Shown: positions 1 to 7,695, counted from the stretch's first letter. The stretch: 64,000 nt of DNA from Bacillota bacterium (GCA_023415775.1 JAEZJM010000014.1:95688-159687); one strand, 5' to 3'. Notes: generated by a model from the letters alone, not told the origin. Translations and numbers: made by a program.

Positions 1-266
1 TGGCGGCGGATGAAGCTCGCCATCTGTTCTTTGGTTATCTCGGCCTGCCCGAAGATGGGCGTGTGCCCTTTGACGGCTGTGACGGGCGGGGCGGGGGCGG
101 GCTCGAGTTTGGGCGGCTGCTTCAGGATGGTCATGATACGGTCGTAAAAGCCCTGGCCGTCGGTCTGCGAGGGCCCGTCGGCGCCTTCGGGGGCGGCGTG
201 GACGGGGGCGCAGAGCAGGAGCAGGACGAGGCCGGCGATGCAGGTTAGCTGTCGCGCAAGCGGCAT
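1..266 (-). CDS. Exported protein, N-terminal part (cut by window edge)
   Basis: Reading leftwards from an ATG at 266 gives 88 codons without a stop before the window ends. A ribosome site (GAGGTGA) lies just upstream. The N-terminus has a positive end, a leucine-rich core and an Ala-X-Ala-like cut region (residues 1-25), so it looks like a signal peptide. A proline-rich linker follows, then a segment near residues 75-88 (FGQAEITKEQMASFIRR) that resembles the region ahead of the catalytic domain in exported glucosaminidase-like peptidoglycan hydrolases of Negativicutes. That last assignment is inference from memory; the catalytic part is outside the window. Confidence 0.5.
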   Translation of the reverse strand, partial: MPLARQLTCIAGLVLLLLCAPVHAAPEGADGPSQTDGQGFYDRIMTILKQPPKLEPAPAPPVTAVKGHTPIFGQAEITKEQMASFIRR

Positions 267-347
267 GAGTCACCTCATCTTTGTATTTTTCGTAAGCGGA
301 ATATTCCCTATAGTCTCGTAATTATCCTGCAAGGGGAACGGGAAACA

Positions 348-376
348 GAAAAGCCGGGGAGAATTACACCCCGGCC
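348..376 (-). terminator. Intrinsic terminator after PilZ gene
   Basis: On the minus strand GCCGGGG pairs with CCCCGGC around a 9-base loop, followed by TTTTC. It lies just past the stop codon at 385. Confidence 0.6.
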
Positions 377-384
377 GGTTTGTT

Positions 385-933
385 TTACTGTTTGCGCCGC
401 AAATCCTGGCGCGCGGACCGGTACATGCGGCAGAAGCGTTTGCCGCAGTTAGGTTTGTAGCAGGCCCGGCAGGTTTCTTTGTCGCCGCAGTCGGCGCAGC
501 GGCAGTTGACGCAGGTTATGGGCTGCTTGGCGGGGCTGGCGCTTTCTTTAAGGCTGTAGAAGGAGCTGGGCTGCGAATCGCGCACCGAGGAGAGGGTGAC
601 GAATTTGATGAGGTCTTCCTGGGTGACGGGGTTGATGGAGACGAACTGACAGCCGATATCATAGGCCCCGGATTTATTCTTGATCGTACGGACGACCTCG
701 ACTGTGCCCCTCACTTTACGGTCGACAAGCTGGAACACGAGGTCGAGCCGGGTGCCGACCGGGAGAGCGAATTTGCTGGTATAGCGAAGGCCGCCGGCGC
801 TGATGTCTTCAAGGGGCAGCTGATAGTTGCGCCGCAGGTTGTCTCCCTGGGGAGTGGTGAACCCGACGGCGGTCATGAGTGTTTTGAAGTTTATGCGGCG
901 GAATTTACGCTGGTTGGGGGTCAATGAGTTCAC
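385..933 (-). CDS. PilZ domain protein with Cys-rich C-terminal tail
   Basis: A predicted cytoplasmic c-di-GMP receptor of 182 residues. The PilZ signature is visible: a basic RKFRR stretch near residue 10 and DISAGG near residue 45 (the D/NxSxxG motif that contacts c-di-GMP), followed by a beta-rich domain. The last 45 residues contain eight cysteines in CxxC-like pairs, suggesting a metal-binding or redox tail, which is unusual for PilZ proteins. The chosen start is a GTG at 933 preceded by GGAGGGA at short spacing; a TTG four codons downstream has a longer spacing and is the alternative. The longer open frame upstream (to 1299) is antisense to the next gene and was not used. The effector partner is unknown; the gene is divergent from the oxidoreductase at 1157. 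Confidence 0.8.
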   Translation of the reverse strand: MNSLTPNQRKFRRINFKTLMTAVGFTTPQGDNLRRNYQLPLEDISAGGLRYTSKFALPVGTRLDLVFQLVDRKVRGTVEVVRTIKNKSGAYDIGCQFVSINPVTQEDLIKFVTLSSVRDSQPSSFYSLKESASPAKQPITCVNCRCADCGDKETCRACYKPNCGKRFCRMYRSARQDLRRKQ

Positions 934-1156
934 GTCCCTCCGTGGAGATTCCTTGTCCAGTCCATGAGGTAAAAATATTTCGCTCTTACTATATATTGTC
1001 GTAATTTCAAAAAATTTCTTAAGCAAAATTTTGGATATATATCCATAATAAAACAGGCGGACCGACCGGGGGAATATACTGTGCCAACATTTGGCATGCG
1101 GGAAGGATACCGGGCAAATTATCGCGAAAAAGAGTTGTATCCAAAGGGGGTGCGAC

Positions 1157-2293
1157 ATGGAGAAGCTCGATATCGCGATCGTCGGCGCGGGGGTCGTCGG
1201 CCTGGCCGTGGCGGCGGAGATTTCCCGCCGGCAGGACGAACTGGCTACTATCGTGCTGGAGCGCCACGGCAAGTTCGGGCAGGATACTTCGAGCCGCAAC
1301 AGCGAGGTTATCCACGCCGGGATGTATTATCCGACCGGCAGCCTCAAGGCGAAGCTGTGCGTGGCCGGCAACCCGCTGCTTTATGAATTTTGCGAGAAAC
1401 ACGAGGTTCCTTTTCAAAAGATCGGCAAGCTGATCGTGGCCCGCGAAGAGGCGGAAATCGAGGCAATCGAGAAGGTTTACGCCCAGGGGATCGCCAACGG
1501 CGTCCCGGAACTTACGAGGCTCAATGCCGCCGAGGCGAAGGGGCTGGAGCCGAACGTGACGGCGGTGGCGGCGCTGTATTCGGCGTCGACCGGCATTATC
1601 GACAGCCATAAGCTGATGGCGCGGCTGGAGCATCTGGCGGCAGCGAATTACGCGATGCTGGCGTATAAGCATCAGGTGACCGGCGTCAAGCCGGTGGCTG
1701 ACGGCTTCGAGGTCTCGTTCCTGGGCCCGGACGGGCAGACGGACGCGATCGAATGCCGCTGGCTGATAAACTGCGCCGGGCTTTACGCGGACAAGATCGC
1801 GGCGATGTGCGGCATCGACACGGCCGCGGCCGGGTATGATATAAACCCGGTGAAGGGCGAGTATTTTTCGGTGGCGATGGGCAAGTCGAAGCTTATGAAC
1901 CACCTTATTTATCCGCCGCCTCTCCACGGGCTGAAGGGGCTGGGGACGCACGTGACCAAGAGCCTCGACGGGCGCGCCCGCCTGGGGCCGAATGTGGTGA
2001 ACGCGACCGAGCGGGAGGACTATGACGTCGCTCCGGATCACCTGGAGGAGTTTTATCAGGCGGCGGCGACGTATCTGCCGTTCATCGGGCGCGAGGACCT
2101 GGCGCCGGATATGGCGGGGATGCGGCCGAAGCTGAAGGTGACGGACGGGGCGGTGGCCGATTTCGTGATCCGCCACGAGACGGAGCGGGGCCTGCCGGGA
2201 CTGATCAATCTGGTGGGCATCGAGTCGCCGGGGCTGACGGCGTGCCTGGCGATCGCCAACCATGTGGCCGATATGGTGGACGCCGGTTTATAG
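1157..2293 (+). CDS. FAD-dependent oxidoreductase, L-2-hydroxyglutarate oxidase (LhgO)-like
   Basis: The 378-residue product opens with a Rossmann FAD-binding motif (IAIVGAGVVGLAVA, residues 5-18), then SSRNSEVIHAGMYYP near residue 45, which matches the LhgO/GlpA-type D-amino-acid-oxidase fold family. The C-terminal region has a conserved glycine-rich FAD-contact segment (GIESPGLTACLAIA). Members oxidise 2-hydroxy acids such as L-2-hydroxyglutarate and pass electrons to quinone or another acceptor; the exact substrate cannot be read here. The ATG at 1157 follows AAAGGGGG. The gene stands alone and ends at a strong terminator. Confidence 0.85.
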   Translation: MEKLDIAIVGAGVVGLAVAAEISRRQDELATIVLERHGKFGQDTSSRNSEVIHAGMYYPTGSLKAKLCVAGNPLLYEFCEKHEVPFQKIGKLIVAREEAEIEAIEKVYAQGIANGVPELTRLNAAEAKGLEPNVTAVAALYSASTGIIDSHKLMARLEHLAAANYAMLAYKHQVTGVKPVADGFEVSFLGPDGQTDAIECRWLINCAGLYADKIAAMCGIDTAAAGYDINPVKGEYFSVAMGKSKLMNHLIYPPPLHGLKGLGTHVTKSLDGRARLGPNVVNATEREDYDVAPDHLEEFYQAAATYLPFIGREDLAPDMAGMRPKLKVTDGAVADFVIRHETERGLPGLINLVGIESPGLTACLAIANHVADMVDAGL

Positions 2294-2309
2294 GTTTGCG
2301 GCAATGAGC

Positions 2310-2340
2310 AAGAGCACCGTTTTTACGGTGCTCTTCGCTA
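2310..2340 (+). terminator. Intrinsic terminator after FAD oxidoreductase
   Basis: AGAGCACCG at 2311-2319 pairs with CGGTGCTCT at 2326-2334 with a T/A-rich loop; located 17 bases after the stop. Confidence 0.6.
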
Positions 2341-2449
2341 TTTGTGGGAACCCGGTCTCCGGTATAAAAAATCCGGGCGGAGAGGCGGGATTGTTTTTGT
2401 TTTACAATATTTTCCAGCGAGACATGTGGCACTGTAGGGTATAGGCAAT

Positions 2450-2650
2450 GCGGATATGTGATATGGGGATATGGGGGAGGGACGGTAGTCGGAGGAGGTG
2501 GGGGGAGGGATAGGTTGGGGGAAGGGGGAAGGCAGGCGGGGAGGTGGGGGCGGAAAGAGGTTGGGGGGAGGAGGAGGACGACAGGCGGGGGAGAGGTGAA
2601 GGGAGAGCGGGGTAGGGAGGGGGCAGCGCGGAGGCCGGGACGGCGCTGAC
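2450..2650. other. Purine-rich, G-run-dense stretch without a gene
   Basis: About 200 bases of the plus strand are almost entirely G and A, with more than a dozen runs of three to six G. Open frames exist here on both strands, but they encode only low-complexity Gly/Arg or Pro/Ser strings and have no ribosome site. The stretch could form G-quadruplexes on the plus strand. I see no gene in it. Confidence 0.6.
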
Positions 2651-2705
2651 ACGTCGGCGCTGGACGAGGGCGGCGAAGGAGACGCGGGCTCTAACGGGGG
2701 CGGGG

Positions 2706-2788
2706 AGTAAAGTAAAAAATCCATGCCCGCTGCATGCGGTGCATGGATTTTTTCGGATTTGGATGGTGGAGGTGAGGCGTGGCCTTGA
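2706..2788. repeat. Dispersed terminator-like repeat, copy 1
   Basis: An ~80-bp unit with a strong hairpin: AAAAAATCCATGC pairs with GCATGGATTTTTT (about 2714-2750), followed by GGATTTGGATGGTGGAGG. Nearly the same unit is at 9236-9317, and a diverged one at 4428-4502. Here it lies downstream of the minus-strand chemotaxis gene and can act as a two-way terminator. Confidence 0.7.
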
Positions 2789-2815
2789 GATACAAAAGAA
2801 CCGTCCCCTTGTATC
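2789..2815. repeat. 27-bp palindromic repeat GATACAA...TTGTATC, copy 1
   Basis: GATACAA and TTGTATC form 7-bp inverted ends around AAGAACCGTCCCC. The identical 27-mer occurs at 4387-4413 and a two-base variant at 4505-4531. From general knowledge, AGAACCGTCCCC-type palindromes recur as REP-like elements in Firmicutes. Confidence 0.75.
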
Positions 2816-2823
2816 TCCAGTTA

Positions 2824-3639
2824 TTACACTACTTCTGCGATCCTTTCTATCTCTGAAGCCGAAACTGCCAATTCCTGCATTGTAGATTTTATCTGTTCCG
2901 TGGCCACAAGTTGCCGTTCACCCAGTTCAGCAGTCGCGACAATCGCCTGAACCGCATTCCGTGTCTCGCTCTGCATCCTGTCGAGAATGCTTTTGATTTC
3001 GCCGACTGACTGGGAACTGTTTATAGCCATCTTGCGAATCTCATCGGCAACCACCGCAAAACTGCGCCCCTTTTCTCCGGCGCGGGCAGCCTCGATAGCC
3101 GCATTTAGCCCGAGCAAATTCGAGTTGGTTGCTACGTCGCTGACAAATCTAAGAATCTCGTTGGTTTTGCCTATCTCCCCGAGCACATTCTCGCCGCTCG
3201 TTCTTGCCCGTGCCAGATTATTCGCGAGAAGTCCCGCCGAAGTCGCCAACTCTTCCGTCGAAGCCGCCATCTGCTGTGACGTAGCCGCCATTGATTCGGC
3301 GCTATGGTGGAGCGCCTCCTGCACTTTCATGCTTGTAGCCGTTCCGAGTATGCCGGAAAGAGTGCCGTCCTCTTCGATAATCGGGTAAATTATCGCCTTG
3401 AGCGTAACACCGTAAACCCTTGCCGGGATTATGCCTTTTGTTATTTTCCGTGTCGCGATGCACTCTTTGATGACGCCCCCAGTCGCCGTATCGCCAACCT
3501 TTATGTCAGCATGAAAGGTATTGGCTTGCACAAAGCTAAGAATTTTCGCCTCCGCGTCACAAACGATCACATTGCAGTCGAAAACCGAGACATCCCGGAT
3601 CATTTCCACCGATAAGATCGCGACATCAATTTTCCTCAT
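2824..3639 (-). CDS. Soluble methyl-accepting chemotaxis protein
   Basis: A 271-residue receptor without membrane segments. Residues 1-105 form a small sensor domain (PAS/GAF-like by pattern), and residues 110-271 carry the helical signalling domain. The hairpin tip that binds CheA/CheW is recognisable near residue 178 (LLGLNAAIEAARAGEKG, then FAVVADEIRK). The signalling domain is short and ends soon after the tip's return helix, so it belongs to the compact cytoplasmic MCP class. The ATG at 3639 is preferred to the GTG one codon upstream because GAGGTG is then properly spaced. The ligand is unknown. Confidence 0.85.
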   Translation of the reverse strand: MRKIDVAILSVEMIRDVSVFDCNVIVCDAEAKILSFVQANTFHADIKVGDTATGGVIKECIATRKITKGIIPARVYGVTLKAIIYPIIEEDGTLSGILGTATSMKVQEALHHSAESMAATSQQMAASTEELATSAGLLANNLARARTSGENVLGEIGKTNEILRFVSDVATNSNLLGLNAAIEAARAGEKGRSFAVVADEIRKMAINSSQSVGEIKSILDRMQSETRNAVQAIVATAELGERQLVATEQIKSTMQELAVSASEIERIAEVV

Positions 3640-3684
3640 CACAGCACCTCTAAAGCGTTGATTTGGAGCCGACCAGCGAGCCAG

Positions 3685-3954
3685 CTACACCCTTTTGACT
3701 TCAAAGATCACAGTGTTGTTGAAGTCTTGGCAGGCCCGCTGTGTTGAACATGGATCGCTTTCCCACGGAAAGCTCCCTCCTATCGACAGCACCGAAATTG
3801 CCGGCAGCAGTGCCGTCAGAGCAGTGGTGCAAAGCCCTTCTCCCGTCAGTCCGCCCTTAAAGAGAAAGACATCCCCGATTTTATGCCCCACCGGACATGA
3901 CCCCTTTTGCGCCACTACTCGGATCTCTAAATCGCTTATTGCCATCGGAATCAT
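3685..3954 (-). CDS. Small TIGR04076-like protein
   Basis: An 89-residue protein with the pattern typical of this uncharacterised family: a central GSCPVGHKIGD motif, a single GLCTTAL segment, a Cys in the DPCSTQRACQD region, and a C-terminal FEVKRV. No signal peptide is present. Function is unknown; the conserved cysteines suggest metal binding or redox chemistry. AGGAGGGG lies directly ahead of the ATG at 3954 (tight spacing), while the next ATG at 3945 has a long spacing, so the start is uncertain by three codons. It is transcribed toward the MCP gene, 45 bases ahead of it, and may form an operon with it. Confidence 0.7.
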   Translation of the reverse strand: MIPMAISDLEIRVVAQKGSCPVGHKIGDVFLFKGGLTGEGLCTTALTALLPAISVLSIGGSFPWESDPCSTQRACQDFNNTVIFEVKRV

Positions 3955-4185
3955 TCCCCTCCTGCAAAATGTTGCGTGAATATCATCCTTGCTCACGTTG
4001 GAGAAGAGCCTGCTACCTTTGATTTCTTGCTTGGCCAAAGGCGTTATCGGTATAGGCAAAAGTTCTATCTATATATCCCAAGCAAATACCATGCCAAAAC
4101 GGGTATATGGCTAATTATCAGCTTTTTCATATTTTTACGCTTTTTTTGTACCAATCCGGCAACGTTTTTCATAGAAACATCGTGT

Positions 4186-4209
4186 TAATGTACCTAATTT
4201 GGTACATTA
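4186..4209. promoter_or_regulatory. 24-bp perfect palindrome, possible operator
   Basis: TAATGTACC at 4186-4194 and GGTACATTA at 4201-4209 are perfect inverted arms around TAATTT. This AT-rich dyad lies about 230 bases upstream of the TIGR04076-like gene. It could be a repressor site or the remains of a terminator (TTTCT follows). No bound protein can be named. Confidence 0.35.
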
Positions 4210-4386
4210 TTTTCTAAAGGAGTCAAACCAATTACGCACGACACCGACAAGCCGCTTTTTCGTCACATATCACGGTCCTGCGCGGAACAATGGCCTGCAG
4301 GCCATGTCTTCGTGACTACTTTTAGGGGGATTTGCATGGTGGAGGCGAGGCAAAGCCTTGCGCATCCACCCCGTTGGGGGAGTTAT

Positions 4387-4413
4387 GATACAAAAGAACC
4401 GTCCCCTTGTATC
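4387..4413. repeat. 27-bp palindromic repeat GATACAA...TTGTATC, copy 2
   Basis: Identical to the copy at 2789-2815. It is preceded by a fragment (about 4337-4360) similar to the tail of the 80-bp repeat. Confidence 0.75.
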
Positions 4414-4427
4414 CCGTGACACGCTTG

Positions 4428-4502
4428 AAGAAAAGTAAAAATCCATGCCCGTTGCGGCGCACGGATTTTTTGATTTGGAGGGTAGAGGCGGGGCGGGAGC
4501 TA
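4428..4502. repeat. Dispersed terminator-like repeat, copy 2 (diverged)
   Basis: It shares AAGTAAAAATCCATGCCCG, a weaker hairpin ending in GGATTTTTT, and GATTTGGAGGG with copies at 2706 and 9236. A palindromic 27-mer again follows it directly, as at 2789. Confidence 0.6.
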
Positions 4503-4504
4503 GT

Positions 4505-4531
4505 GATACAGAAGAACCTTCCCCTTGTATC
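4505..4531. repeat. 27-bp palindromic repeat variant, copy 3
   Basis: GATACAGAAGAACCTTCCCC followed by TTGTATC: two changes from the other copies. It ends 4 bases before the stop codon of the AIPR gene. A degenerate end (CCTTGTATCTTTT at about 6426-6439) lies on the far side of that gene. Confidence 0.7.
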
Positions 4532-4535
4532 TTTT

Positions 4536-6239
4536 TTATTCCTGTTCGGCTAAAGAATTTTGAACCTCTTTAATCAAGTCGCTACCCTTGGCAACTTTAT
4601 CTGTACCTCCCAGCCTCTGATAAAGTTCAAATACCTCTTGGGCACATTCTAAGATATATGATTCAGTTAATTCTAAGTCAAGTGTTGATAATACTTCGCT
4701 AGATATTTTAGATTGTTTAGCTTTTTTACAAGCTACAATATAAATCACATAGAATAAAATATCTGCCTTCTGAGCGGTCGAGTACGGGGTACTTTTTTTA
4801 AGAACATTTTCCACTTGCTTTCCGATCGATGCGGCTGCATAAAAAGCATTCAAATTCTGGTTGTCAACATACAGCTTCTTATACGCGCTATCGTCTGTTA
4901 AAAGAGTCGATGGACGTGCTCTCGCAAAATTCGGCAATTGTAATAATGTCGACATGAGACATTGAGCAAGAAAGGATACACTCACAATTTGAGATGCTTT
5001 TTTGCCTTGATTTTTATAGTAATTCTTACGACGATCATAATACAAATTCCGCGGCTTAAAAAACATTTCAATCTGCCTGTGAATACTGTCAGTTGCTCTT
5101 AGAGAAGATTTCGGTATACTTGTCTGGCTATTTGTAGCCAAAATGATCCTATCTCTTGATTCTTCACTATGAGGAACAATAACTCTAACAAGCAGGTTCC
5201 TACTCTCGTCAGACAACTTTTCTTTATGCTCTGAAAAATAATTAAAAATTTCTGTTGATGTTTGTAAGCCATTAACTACTTCAGGGTCGGTTATACTAAT
5301 TTCCTTGCCTGTAATCAAACTCGCTTTAGATGCCACAATAGTGACACCATTATTTAACCACCAAAAATCCTCTGAATTGGGACTTTCTAATGAGTCTTGA
5401 ATTTCTTTGTTTACCGTTGTGTGCCCCTGATAATCTCGTACATTTGATTCAAATATATGTTTTATCATTTCCTGTTTGTCATTTGTTATAAAATGAAAAT
5501 AATCTGCCAAATTGACTAATGTAACATAGACTTGCTGGGATGATATCGTAATAGGAGCCTCGGTTAGTTTCAAAAAGAACTCGTTATTTATTTGTGTCCC
5601 TACTAAATCCATTAATATATCGGCCCCTACAAACGTAGTGCTAACAGTAACAGTAGGACTCGGAAATAATTTTTTCACTTCTTGGCACAGTTCATCGGCC
5701 TGAGCTTGCACATTAGGGTGTATTTCGGTACCTTTAGATACATATTTAAATTCAATACTAAGCTTCGGCTTTTTTCTAATTAATTTTATATATACGTCTT
5801 TGAACAGATCAAAAGATTGACGAACATTGATGTCATATCTGTCTTTGAATAATTCGCTAGAATTATTTAAGTCCAATAAATTACTGCAGACGGTTTTCCA
5901 CTTTAAAAAGGGGTCTTCGTTAAAAGATGTCGCGTTTTTCGCTTGTACAATACATAGTACAAGCTTAACATCTTTCTTATATTTTTCTACAACATCATCT
6001 TCTTCACTAATCAAATCGCCATTAACAAAAACGTATATACCATCACAACCACCGTCTAAAGTTGTTCCCGTAAGCCCTTGTTCTATTTCTTCATAACTTA
6101 AATCAAAATCTTTTAAAACCTGTTGAGCCGCAAAAAATTCAAAAAAATCGTCCTCTTTTGTAAACTGCGGGTTTTCTTGATGGTCTTGATGGATGATTTC
6201 ATTAAGAAGGATTTGGTTATTAGTTAGGTTTTTTCCCAT
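4536..6239 (-). CDS. AIPR-family protein (abortive infection phage resistance candidate)
   Basis: A 567-residue soluble protein. The segment at about residues 290-420 matches the AIPR family pattern: FWWLNNGVTIVA, then PEVVNGLQTSTEIF, RVIVPH, ILATNSQTSIPKSSLRA, and a YYDRRKNYY stretch. AIPR proteins are linked to abortive-infection phage resistance in Firmicutes; the biochemical activity is poorly defined. The N-terminal half has a restriction-endonuclease-like flavour (DGGCDGIYVFVNGD, then LVLCIVQAKN), recalling a D...QxK nuclease core, which is inference. The gene is visibly AT-rich against its GC-rich surroundings and is bracketed by palindromic repeats, indicating horizontal gain. ATG at 6239 with GGAG eight bases upstream. 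No partner gene is adjacent. Confidence 0.85.
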   Translation of the reverse strand: MGKNLTNNQILLNEIIHQDHQENPQFTKEDDFFEFFAAQQVLKDFDLSYEEIEQGLTGTTLDGGCDGIYVFVNGDLISEEDDVVEKYKKDVKLVLCIVQAKNATSFNEDPFLKWKTVCSNLLDLNNSSELFKDRYDINVRQSFDLFKDVYIKLIRKKPKLSIEFKYVSKGTEIHPNVQAQADELCQEVKKLFPSPTVTVSTTFVGADILMDLVGTQINNEFFLKLTEAPITISSQQVYVTLVNLADYFHFITNDKQEMIKHIFESNVRDYQGHTTVNKEIQDSLESPNSEDFWWLNNGVTIVASKASLITGKEISITDPEVVNGLQTSTEIFNYFSEHKEKLSDESRNLLVRVIVPHSEESRDRIILATNSQTSIPKSSLRATDSIHRQIEMFFKPRNLYYDRRKNYYKNQGKKASQIVSVSFLAQCLMSTLLQLPNFARARPSTLLTDDSAYKKLYVDNQNLNAFYAAASIGKQVENVLKKSTPYSTAQKADILFYVIYIVACKKAKQSKISSEVLSTLDLELTESYILECAQEVFELYQRLGGTDKVAKGSDLIKEVQNSLAEQE

Positions 6240-6929
6240 ATTAACATCTCCTACTTTTAGTTTGTCACTTTTTCCAATGGTGTTGAAAATTTCTTACAAC
6301 AGGAAAAATACTATATCACGAATAGCCAAAAACTACCTATCCTTTTTTTCATTAAATTATTTATCTATTCATCTAATAACAACAAAATTCCTTTTCATAT
6401 TAATAGGTACCAGCAAGGGGCCCATTCCTTGTATCTTTTAGCAATCTAAGCAGACGCGCAGGAACCAATTTCGCCCGAAGGGAACCCGGATGGGGCAAAT
6501 TAACGGCGTCATGCGTTAGGGGCGGTATGCGCACATTGCGCCGCTGGCGTTTTGGGGTGCAGCCACGGAAGCGAGGCGGCGGCCGCTACTTGGCGAGAGA
6601 GCCGCGAACGACACCGCGCGAGCCGCCATGGACGGCGACGAGAGCCGACAACGAACATGGACGTTCGTTTGGCGGCGGCGCGGTGGAGTCGGCGACGAGC
6701 TTAGTAAGACCGCCGACGCAGCGTGTGGCAAACCCCAAACCGCCAGAAAGGCGCGTATTGGCAGAAGATAATGAAGCGGGCGCGTTGCCCCGACACAGCC
6801 TAGCCCTCCAAAGAGCCCGGCAGCGAGCACCGACTGTACGGGCGATATGCCTCCGAATTAAACAGCACGCAGCGGGACGAAAGTTTGCGAAAGACGCTTT
6901 ATAATACTCTTATAAGGAGTTGATGGCAC
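6240..6929. other. Gene-free stretch: AT-rich islet edge then GC-rich inverted-repeat element
   Basis: 6240-6440 is AT-rich upstream DNA of the AIPR gene, ending in a degenerate repeat end. From about 6520 the composition switches to GC-rich. Arms at 6529-6573 and 6712-6764 are imperfect inverted copies of each other, making a ~240-bp palindromic element. The open frames here have no family signature. A TATAAT at 6900-6905 may serve the next gene. Confidence 0.55.
6712..6764 (+). repeat. 53-bp dispersed repeat, copy 1
   Basis: Begins GCCGACGCAGCG, centre GGCAAACCCCAAA, then CGCCAG and GGCGCG. Related units are at 10762-10814 and 12690-12742, and an inverted relative at 6529-6573. All lie between genes. 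Confidence 0.65.
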
Positions 6930-7640
6930 GTGTCTCAGGCGTCTGGCGCAAGGGAGGATTTGGCTAAATACGCGCAGGGATTGGGTATCGATCTGATAGG
7001 GGTAGCGCCGGTCGACAGGTTCGCGGCGGCGCCGCAGGGGCACAGGCCGACCGATATCATGCCTGGCGCGAAGACCGTTATCGTATTGGCGATGAGATGC
7101 CTGGCCGGGCCGATGAAAAACAATCACTGGACAAGCTATACCGCCGTGCATGAGGGAAATGTCGGCAGGCTGGACAGCGCCGCTTATTATCTGGCGCGGC
7201 ATATTGAGGAGAATCACGCCGCCACCGCCATACCGGTGCCGGCGATGACGCCGTTTTATTCCTGGGACGAAGAAAAGCAGTACGCCGCGGGGGACCTGTC
7301 GCTCAAACATGCGGCCGTCGCCGCCGGCTTGGGGGCCATGGGGAAGAACTCGCTTTTAATCACGCCCCAATACGGCAATATGGTCAATCTGGTCGCCGTT
7401 ATCACCGATCTGGCTATCGAACCGGACCCGGTCGGCAGCGCCCAGCTTTGCCCCGCAGGGTGCCGGCTGTGTGTAGATGCCTGTCCGGCAAAAGCTCTTC
7501 GTGGCGACGGCACGGTCAACCAGCGCGCTTGCCGGAGCCACTGCTGGACGAAGCTGGCGAGAGGCTTTGCGGTGCTGCAATGCTGGCGATGCCGGGAAAT
7601 TTGCCCCGCCAATGGGCCGGGCCGACTGTCAGCAAGCTAA
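6930..7640 (+). CDS. 4Fe-4S protein related to epoxyqueuosine reductase (QueG-like)
   Basis: A 236-residue protein. The N-terminal part has the fold pattern of QueG-like proteins (LGIDLIGVAPVDRF; later AAGLGAMGKNSLLITPQYG near residue 140). Two ferredoxin-like cysteine groups follow: CPAGCRLCVDACP near residue 175, and CRSHCW with CWRCREICP at the end. It is shorter than true QueG (about 310-380 residues) and lacks its C-terminal region, so it is probably one of the uncharacterised 'epoxyqueuosine reductase-like' Fe-S redox proteins. GTG start at 6930 with AAGGAG 11 bases upstream. Confidence 0.8.
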   Translation: MSQASGAREDLAKYAQGLGIDLIGVAPVDRFAAAPQGHRPTDIMPGAKTVIVLAMRCLAGPMKNNHWTSYTAVHEGNVGRLDSAAYYLARHIEENHAATAIPVPAMTPFYSWDEEKQYAAGDLSLKHAAVAAGLGAMGKNSLLITPQYGNMVNLVAVITDLAIEPDPVGSAQLCPAGCRLCVDACPAKALRGDGTVNQRACRSHCWTKLARGFAVLQCWRCREICPANGPGRLSAS

Positions 7641-7654
7641 AGAATAACATACGC

Positions 7655-7695
7655 AAACCCCGGTCTTTGTGCGTGAGAGACCGGGGTTATTTTTG
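7655..7695 (+). terminator. Intrinsic terminator after Fe-S protein
   Basis: AACCCCGGTCT and AGACCGGGGTT pair around a short loop and are followed by ATTTTTG. Confidence 0.75.

Noticed and set aside
1019..2263. A 414-codon minus-strand frame rich in Arg and His
   Set aside because: Antisense to the FAD oxidoreductase, no family signature.
2338..2724. A 128-codon minus-strand frame, very rich in Pro and Ser
   Set aside because: It is the complement of the purine-rich G-run tract; low complexity, no ribosome site, overlaps a terminator and a repeat.
4536..6440. Prophage or integrative element around the AIPR gene
   Set aside because: No integrase, phage or conjugation genes and no attachment-site repeats beyond short palindromes.
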